Positions 57,856 to 64,000 of a DNA stretch of 64,000 bases are shown piece after piece (position 1 is the first letter of the stretch; every line of letters starts with the position of its first letter). The stretch is from Bacteroidota bacterium (GTDB lineage Bacteria > Bacteroidota > Bacteroidia > AKYH767-A > OLB10). The DNA lies in assembly GCA_016714535.1 (NCBI GenBank), contig JADKDR010000015.1, positions 1 to 64,000 on the forward strand. Reading direction: 5' to 3'. The translations under genes and the position numbers were made by a program. The notes under the pieces were generated by a model, which worked only from the letters and a program-made list of their open reading frames with translations, made no database searches and was not told the origin of the DNA.

Positions 57856-60800
57856 ATGGAAAGACCAAAACTAAACCAATTAATTGGGTTGTTAAGGCAT
57901 GCCTTGTGCTTTGTAAGCGCAATTTGCCTCTCAACCACGCAAGTAAAAAGTGCTACCATTACCGATCCTATTGGTGCTGCATTAACTACAAATCACATGT
58001 GGAACACATGGCAAATGCAGGTGATGTATCCCGCATCCATTCCAACTAGTAATGCTGGCTCATTACCGGGGAATCAATGGTCAGTTTATGCTTCGGGCTG
58101 TGTGGCCCCTGGTGCATATACGCCTGCCAATTACCTTCAATATAATAGTGTAAACAACCTATGTACCGGAGGCATTGATACCAGTTGTGCATACATTTCA
58201 TCTGCCCCACTTGATTTTTCAGGCAGAGGGGGCGCAGCAGCTACCGTAAATTTCTGGCTCTATCATGAAACATTTCAAAATACACGCTTTGGAATTCCGG
58301 CAGCATTTCAAAACAGACAGTCAGACACGGTGCAAGTATACGTTAGTAACTCAACATCGGTTGCCGGTGCTACGTTAATAGGAACTACCTGGGTTGATAC
58401 CATTGGCTGGGGTGCAGGCAATGCATGGAGGCAACATTCTTACTCAATACCACCTCTTGCACAGTTTAATGGTTGCGCGCCTGTTTATATTATTATCATG
58501 GCCAAAACGTGGGATTCGCGAAGAAATATATATATGGATCAAATATCATTTGATCATTTTCCTACAAGGATGGCGATTACCAGTGCTAACATACATTCAC
58601 AAAACACCTTAACGGTGAGCCCTGGCAGTACCAATAATCTGGTAATTGGTGTAAAGGTTACAACCTGTGGTTCGCTTCCTTCTAATTGTGGCGGGATAGC
58701 ACGACTCGACTCTATGTATTTTCTTGCTACAGGAACCAACATTCCAAATGATGTTGCTAATGCCAAATTATTTTTCACAGGAACAAGTCCCATATTCAGT
58801 TCAGCAATGCCAGTGTTTGGAGCTCCTATAACAACGCTTGCTAATGCCGGTCCATACCTTGCTTTTGGCACTACCCCAATTGGTGGCCCGGGTGCAGTAA
58901 ATCTAGTAATGGGAGACAATTACTTTTGGCTGACTTATGACATAAAAACTAGTCCACCATCTACACCAGGAAATATTGTAGATGCCGATTTTATAAAAAT
59001 TGTAGGCGATACCTGTGGCACGGTATTTTTTAATAATGGCACTGCAGGAAGTTTGCCGGGTGGTTCTATCATAGGGGTAAGCTATTGTACGGGCTCTTAC
59101 ACTGTAGGAACAGCTTTTGCTAACTATACAGTTAATGACTATATAGGGAGTGTTTATGTCTCCAGTATCGGTGGTGGCGACCCTTTGCTTAGCCAATATC
59201 ATGACAATACCATTCCTTACAATACCAATGGCAGCAATCCTATTTGTTCGGGTGTAGGTGGTGCCGGAGGTCAATGGTGCGATCGCCATGCTCCTCACAA
59301 CCCTGATTATACCTTGTTTCCACCAACAAATTCAGGATCAGGTAAAGACAGAACATTAATACTTAAAGCAGGTCAGGGAATACGCACAGGTAGTGCATCC
59401 GAAGAGATTTGTGTTGCTCCGGGCACCTGGTTTTCGGCAAATACGATTAAGATGTGGATTGATTGGAATGGCGATGGTGACTTTAATGATAGTATAAACG
59501 GTGTAGGAGGATGGATTAGTGAAACCATTGGTTTCACCGGCAATTTATCGGCAAATTCTCAAATGAGCGTAATTGGATATCCTGCTAAAGGTGCAGGACG
59601 CCCATTCAACCCTGCGTATCAAGGTGTGCAATGGTATGCCCTACCGCTAAACGTGCCAAACATTGGTGATGTTGTTACAGGTGGTGTTGGCCCATTTGCA
59701 AATTTTACTTCCAAAACGGTACGTTTGCGTGTACGTGAAGTATTTGCCGGTTCAAGCGGATTCATAACCCCATGTTCTATTCATACATTTGGTGAAACCG
59801 AAGATTATGATGTTACCATTGTAGAAGATTGCCCATTGCCAGGCAGCAAACTGTGTAAATGGTTGGGCGGTACACCCGGTAATCCTGCCGATTGGTTCAC
59901 TGCAACCAATTGGTGTCCTGGTATTCCTACTGCAAATGATACAGCATTAATTACGCCCGTTACATTAATTAATGGCTTGGCTAATTATCCTATTATTACT
60001 ACAAATCAAAATCCGGTATGTGCTACGTTGAAAATTTATAATCCGGCAACTGTTACCATTGATGCGCCTCAGCAGTTTGTGGCAGGCAACCCTAATGCTA
60101 CATCGCCTCAAAGCGGAACATTTCATATGTTTCATAATGTCTTAATTGGTGATCAGCCATTGCAAACCAATCCCAAGTTAATAGTTAATTCTGCATATAA
60201 TAAGACTGTTGTTTCAGGAGTACCTTCGGCTGTGGGCCAAACACTTATTTCGCCTTTCAGGCCTGATAGAACTGATAATAAATTTCAATACACCTATACT
60301 CCATCTGAACTACAGGTGATGGGACTTGAAAGTGGCGATCAATTAATGAATATGGCATTTACGTTAAGAAATTCGGTAGCCATGCTCAGCGCTCCAAATG
60401 GTAAAACAACAATCAGAATGTGGCAAACCGATGCAACGTCAGCATTCCCACTAATTGCACCTTTGGGAGTAGAAGTGGCAGTGAATAATACAGCACTCAC
60501 CAATATTCCTGCAGCTGGAGTTATTAATAATCCAGTTACTGTATTAAACAATACATCGATACAATTGCCTGCGTTACCTGCTAATACGAATGTAAACTTT
60601 ACCATTAATTTCTCATCACCTTATGTGCTTGATGTTACCAAATTTTTAACCGTAGAAATTACCAAGGACAGTAGTTTTGTTGGGGGAGGTACTCCCGCAT
60701 TTCCGGTTCTATATGAGGCCACAATCGGGCGTTCATCTGTTTCAATAATTCCAACTGTGAACGCAGCTTCAGCTTTAGCAGCACTTACAATTGGAGGAGC

Positions 60801-62442
60801 TGCCGGAGGGTTAAATACCAATGGCACACTTGTTACTGGAACAAATGCCCCGGCATTTGGTGGTGGCGTTCTTTCTGCCACAACCTTCTCGTTTAGGCCT
60901 ACCACCACATTTGGTGTTACAAGATCATTTGATGATTACACCATTGAGGTTAATCATAACTGGATAAATAACGGGCTTCCCGGAGGAACAAATTTTGTTC
61001 GTGGTAATTCGCTGGTTAAGTTTTTGAACACTACTGCACCGGGCTTTGGCAATGGTGACAGCATTATGGGTACACAAGTTACTACCTTTAATAAACTTGA
61101 AATGAGTGATGCCGTTGGAATTATAATGAATGTTACCGGCAATATAGTAGGTGGCGGTGCTTATCCTTTCAACAATTCAGGAATAATTATCGATTCAAAT
61201 TTAATATGCACCAATGGATCATTTAATTTAAGTCAGCATTTAATGACTGTAAATAATTCGTTAACCAATGCCATAACGCGTACCGGTGGCCATATACTAA
61301 GTGAACGTTCTGATAATTATAATCGTGTTAAGTGGAAGATTGGTACCAATAATCAACTTCACACATTTCCATTTGGAACCCCTACAGGATATATTCCTTT
61401 TTCTTTTCAACTTAAGAGCAATACATTTGGCGATGTTGTGGCATCCACTTATGGTACTGCTTCAAACAATCTTCCCTGGCCTTCTACCCCAACGTTCGTA
61501 AACAATCTTTATAATCAGAAGTATTGCATTGCAGATAATTCGCCTAGCACTGTTGACCGCTTTTGGCAATTAGATGTTTCTAATCCCGGAGGTGGTGGTG
61601 TTGCTAAAATGGAATTTACATACCTGCCCTCAGAACTAACCGGAAATCTAAATATGGCAAGTGTACCTATGTTGCGTGCTTCAAGATACGAGGCTTCTAC
61701 TCCAAGGGCTGCTTCATGTTTCGGAGTTATTCCGGGTGGTTTTGGAGTTTGGGGTACACCCCAAAACGGCTATTCCATAGCTTCGCTAACAAACCCAAAC
61801 CAAACAACGGGGCCAGCCTGGTTGGGTAATTCATTCTCAGTACAAGTAGATTCTGTAACTCAGTTTTCGCCATGGACCTTATCAAGTATGCATTCACCGC
61901 TTCCACTTAACCTTTTAAGTTTCAATGCTAAAGCCATCGAAGAAAAAGTTAAAGTGTATTGGTCTGCTACCGGTGACGAAAAGTTACAACAATATATAGT
62001 TGAAAAATCTACTGATCAGGATGTGTTTAATTTTATGAATGCAAAACCTGCGTTGTTAATTGGCACTATTCATAACTATGAAACGTTTGATATTAGCCCT
62101 ATTGAAGGCATTAACTATTATCGCTTGAAAATGATTGATTACTCTGGCGACTTTGGTTATAGCGAAGTTATTCCGGTTATGTTCGGCAAATCCGATTTCG
62201 CCATTGTTGGTGTTGCCCCTCAGCAAGAGCATGCTTTAATTGTAGCATTTAATTACAATTCCGAATTGCCATATAATTATACAATGATGGATTTGATGGG
62301 ACGCATTATTAGTAAGGGCGAGCATATGCTAGCTACAAAAGGCAGAAACGAAATCAGATTGCCATTTGATGCAGCCAGGGGAGTTTACCTTATCTCCATT
62401 TATAATGAAAAGGAAGCAGACACACGAAAGTTTAATTACTAA
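57856..62442 (+). CDS. Giant surface protein with GEVED domain and T9SS sorting domain
   Basis: A 1528-residue secreted protein. Signal peptide about residues 14-34 (LRHALCFVSAICLSTTQVKS). An adhesin/MAM-like N-terminal domain (LDFSGRGGAAATVNFWLYHE and MDQISFDHFP) is followed by a GEVED domain (about 530-660: NTIKMWIDWNGDGDFND, then TVRLRVREVF and CSIHTFGETEDYDVTI), several long beta-rich repeats with WLGGT-type motifs, and a C-terminal region LPLNLLSFNAKAIEEKVKVY plus a sorting domain (MDLMGRIISKGEHML). This is the makeup of cell-surface adhesins or gliding/attachment proteins in Bacteroidota. The gene is monocistronic with a terminator behind. Confidence 0.85.
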   Translation: MERPKLNQLIGLLRHALCFVSAICLSTTQVKSATITDPIGAALTTNHMWNTWQMQVMYPASIPTSNAGSLPGNQWSVYASGCVAPGAYTPANYLQYNSVNNLCTGGIDTSCAYISSAPLDFSGRGGAAATVNFWLYHETFQNTRFGIPAAFQNRQSDTVQVYVSNSTSVAGATLIGTTWVDTIGWGAGNAWRQHSYSIPPLAQFNGCAPVYIIIMAKTWDSRRNIYMDQISFDHFPTRMAITSANIHSQNTLTVSPGSTNNLVIGVKVTTCGSLPSNCGGIARLDSMYFLATGTNIPNDVANAKLFFTGTSPIFSSAMPVFGAPITTLANAGPYLAFGTTPIGGPGAVNLVMGDNYFWLTYDIKTSPPSTPGNIVDADFIKIVGDTCGTVFFNNGTAGSLPGGSIIGVSYCTGSYTVGTAFANYTVNDYIGSVYVSSIGGGDPLLSQYHDNTIPYNTNGSNPICSGVGGAGGQWCDRHAPHNPDYTLFPPTNSGSGKDRTLILKAGQGIRTGSASEEICVAPGTWFSANTIKMWIDWNGDGDFNDSINGVGGWISETIGFTGNLSANSQMSVIGYPAKGAGRPFNPAYQGVQWYALPLNVPNIGDVVTGGVGPFANFTSKTVRLRVREVFAGSSGFITPCSIHTFGETEDYDVTIVEDCPLPGSKLCKWLGGTPGNPADWFTATNWCPGIPTANDTALITPVTLINGLANYPIITTNQNPVCATLKIYNPATVTIDAPQQFVAGNPNATSPQSGTFHMFHNVLIGDQPLQTNPKLIVNSAYNKTVVSGVPSAVGQTLISPFRPDRTDNKFQYTYTPSELQVMGLESGDQLMNMAFTLRNSVAMLSAPNGKTTIRMWQTDATSAFPLIAPLGVEVAVNNTALTNIPAAGVINNPVTVLNNTSIQLPALPANTNVNFTINFSSPYVLDVTKFLTVEITKDSSFVGGGTPAFPVLYEATIGRSSVSIIPTVNAASALAALTIGGAAGGLNTNGTLVTGTNAPAFGGGVLSATTFSFRPTTTFGVTRSFDDYTIEVNHNWINNGLPGGTNFVRGNSLVKFLNTTAPGFGNGDSIMGTQVTTFNKLEMSDAVGIIMNVTGNIVGGGAYPFNNSGIIIDSNLICTNGSFNLSQHLMTVNNSLTNAITRTGGHILSERSDNYNRVKWKIGTNNQLHTFPFGTPTGYIPFSFQLKSNTFGDVVASTYGTASNNLPWPSTPTFVNNLYNQKYCIADNSPSTVDRFWQLDVSNPGGGGVAKMEFTYLPSELTGNLNMASVPMLRASRYEASTPRAASCFGVIPGGFGVWGTPQNGYSIASLTNPNQTTGPAWLGNSFSVQVDSVTQFSPWTLSSMHSPLPLNLLSFNAKAIEEKVKVYWSATGDEKLQQYIVEKSTDQDVFNFMNAKPALLIGTIHNYETFDISPIEGINYYRLKMIDYSGDFGYSEVIPVMFGKSDFAIVGVAPQQEHALIVAFNYNSELPYNYTMMDLMGRIISKGEHMLATKGRNEIRLPFDAARGVYLISIYNEKEADTRKFNY

Positions 62443-62464
62443 AGAAACACCTTATCGTTCTTGT

Positions 62465-62497
62465 AAAAAGTCACCTGCGGGGGTGACTTTTTCGTTT
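62465..62497 (+). terminator. Terminator of the giant surface-protein gene
   Basis: AAAAAGTCACC and GGTGACTTTTT form an 11-bp stem with a 6-base loop (62465-62475, 62482-62492), followed by TTTCG-rich bases. It is 23 bp after the stop. Confidence 0.8.
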
Positions 62498-62950
62498 CTA
62501 TGAAGTTGGTCATATAAAATTTTTCTTCTTTTTTTAAAAAAACTCTTTCCACCATCTCAAGTTAGTCTTAACAAAGTCTGTATGAAAATGTTTCGGCATT
62601 AAGTAAAAAGCAAAATCAACATATATAGGTACAGTTAAGCATTTTTAAGTACCTCTAGCCCAATTGAATTTTATTTGAAAAAAATATTATATGTTTTTTG
62701 TGCAGTTTTCAAATCTCAAACTCCCTAAAATTTGCAATACTTGAGTTACATTATGCTTTTGAAGCATGCTGTAAGTTATCAAATTTTATTTTGAGTTTGA
62801 ATTCCTATTGACGTCTATATCTAAAAGTAAAGCCTTTAACTTTTATGATTTGAACAAGATTCGATGACAATGAAATAATATTTATCACATCAAGAAAACA
62901 ATTTACCTTTGCACAGGTTATTCTACAGTTACACTAACAAATATAGATAA
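62498..62950. other. About 450-bp noncoding gap before ubiD
   Basis: AT-rich with no supported gene. A TACCTTTG box at 62904-62911 matches the Bacteroidota -7 element and probably starts the ubiD transcript. Confidence 0.5.
62904..62911 (+). promoter_or_regulatory. Bacteroidota -7 box for ubiD
   Basis: TACCTTTG fits TANNTTTG, 40 bp before the start. The -33 position holds TTTA rather than TTG. Confidence 0.5.
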
Positions 62951-64000
62951 ATGACATTTAAAAGCCTTGCTGATTTTGTTACATTACTCGAAAGCGAAAA
63001 TCAATTAATCAGAATTAAGGAATATGTAAACCCGCATTTGGAAATTACTGAAATAATTGACCGATTGTCGAAACACGATGGCCCTGCTGTATTATTTGAA
63101 AATACAGGAACTGAATTTCCACTACTAATAAATTCGATGGGAACTGAGCAGCGCATGTGCATGGCTCTTGGGGTTAATCACCTAGATGATATAGCCAATG
63201 ACTTGGAACAAATGTTTAAGACCATTACGGCTCCCAAAAATAGTTTTTTAGACAAACTGAAATTATTACCACAGCTGGGGCAGATAGGTTCGTGGATGCC
63301 TAAACAAATAAGTGGTCGTGGTGCATGTCAGGAGGTGGTAATGAGCAATCCTGATATTACTAAACTTCCGGTAATGACTTGCTGGCCCGAAGATGGAGGT
63401 CCTTTTATTACTTTGCCTGTTATACAAACGTTAGATCCACATACCGGCATTCGCAATATAGGAATGTATCGTATGCAAGTATTTGAAAAAACCATGACGG
63501 GTATGCATTGGCACCGTCACAAAGTAAGTGCACGCCATTTTAATGAGTACAAAAAAATGGGAAAGCGTATGCCGTTGTCGGTCATTCTTGGTGGCGACCC
63601 TTGTTATACTTATTGCGCTACCGCTCCCCTACCCGATGGTGTTGACGAGTTCATTCTTGCCGGCTTCTTGCGCAAGCGCAAGGTTGAATTAGTAAAATGC
63701 ATAACAAATGATTTATATGTCCCATCCGATGCTGATTTTGTAATAGAAGGTTACGTAGATCCTGAAGAAGAATTTATTTTGGAGGGCCCATTTGGAGACC
63801 ATACCGGCTATTATTCTTTAGCCGATTATTATCCGCGATTTCATATAACCTGCATCACCCATCGCAAAAATGCTATCTATCCATCTACCATTGTTGGTGT
63901 GCCTCCGCAAGAAGATGCGTGGATTGGCAAAGCAACCGAACGCATTTTTATTGCACCAATTAAGATGACCATGCTGCCAGAAATAGTTGACATGGTGCTT
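62951..64000 (+). CDS. ubiD: UbiD-family decarboxylase (cut by window end)
   Basis: 350 codons are visible, open to the window edge; a full UbiD-family protein is about 500-620 residues. The start is the ATG at 62951 (MTFKSLADFVTLLESENQLI). Family blocks: AVLFENTGTEFPLLINSMGT, LPVMTCWPEDGGPFITLPV, IRNIGMYRMQVFEKTMTGMH, HWHRHK, VILGGDPCYTYCATAPLP and the late EGPFGDHTGYYSLADYYPRF. These residues bind prenylated FMN, and the family decarboxylates aromatic or alpha,beta-unsaturated acids, for example in quinone synthesis. The substrate here is not certain; with Bacteroidota a role in menaquinone synthesis is plausible. Confidence 0.92.
   Translation, partial: MTFKSLADFVTLLESENQLIRIKEYVNPHLEITEIIDRLSKHDGPAVLFENTGTEFPLLINSMGTEQRMCMALGVNHLDDIANDLEQMFKTITAPKNSFLDKLKLLPQLGQIGSWMPKQISGRGACQEVVMSNPDITKLPVMTCWPEDGGPFITLPVIQTLDPHTGIRNIGMYRMQVFEKTMTGMHWHRHKVSARHFNEYKKMGKRMPLSVILGGDPCYTYCATAPLPDGVDEFILAGFLRKRKVELVKCITNDLYVPSDADFVIEGYVDPEEEFILEGPFGDHTGYYSLADYYPRFHITCITHRKNAIYPSTIVGVPPQEDAWIGKATERIFIAPIKMTMLPEIVDMVL

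Overview
The window is chromosomal DNA from a member of the phylum Bacteroidota, probably a Chitinophagales/Sphingobacteriales-type organism. The evidence is: low GC; many intergenic TANNTTTG boxes (the Bacteroidota -7 promoter element); secreted proteins ending in type IX secretion (T9SS) sorting domains; a long C-terminal extension on ribosomal protein bS16; and families typical of the phylum (GLPGLI-like lipoprotein, TIGR02757, GEVED-domain protein, separate pntAA/pntAB/pntB). I saw no tRNA, rRNA or CRISPR array.

Layout. 0-4.1 kb is an accessory patch: a broken ORF, a hypothetical gene, two directly repeated relics of an IS1182-type transposase 5' end flanking a three-gene set (Crp/Fnr-type regulator, NmrA-like reductase, frameshifted alpha/beta hydrolase), a 25-bp direct repeat and large imperfect hairpins. 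4.1-9.3 kb holds a GLPGLI/TonB-C-like lipoprotein, a barrel-like protein, a VOC protein and a T9SS-exported lysyl-oxidase-like protein. 9.4-21.9 kb is mostly housekeeping (metal-chelate binding protein, DUF58, trxA, uvrA, miaB, an NtrC-like regulator, a B12-binding radical SAM enzyme, rimM, rpsP, rpsU). 22-31.4 kb carries a PstS-like lipoprotein, a polyprenyl-phosphate sugar transferase, a glycosyltransferase, ettA, a small two-TM protein, a lone CrtI-type desaturase and two small exported proteins. 32.2-38.2 kb has uvrB with two tightly linked genes and a large ADH/Gfo-Idh fusion. 38.3-40.5 kb holds a repetitive lipoprotein, an ECF-type sigma factor and a membrane HtrA-like protease with an anti-sigma-like N-terminus. 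40.5-50.6 kb consists of two ABC-2 exporter modules flanking a tandem pair of T9SS propeller/PKD proteins. 50.8-57.3 kb has an AlbA/wHTH regulator with a perfect inverted repeat on its promoter, rpmH (52 codons), rsmG, the transhydrogenase genes, cmk and ispH. 57.9-64 kb holds a 1528-residue GEVED surface protein and the start of a UbiD decarboxylase.

Two results matter most. First, at least nine genes (alpha/beta hydrolase, uvrA, miaB, uvrB, ADH/Gfo fusion, Ala-rich lipoprotein, TIGR02757, T9SS propeller protein, ABC-2 permease) are split by one- or two-base indels, several in short homopolymers, and in nearly all the missing part is readable in the next frame. uvrA, miaB and uvrB are hit, so consensus error is the most economical explanation, and the gene models should be read as joined. 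Second, the best candidate for an under-described system is the sigma factor / anti-sigma-HtrA fusion pair at 38.7-40.5 kb, where sensor, membrane anchor and periplasmic protease appear to be one polypeptide.
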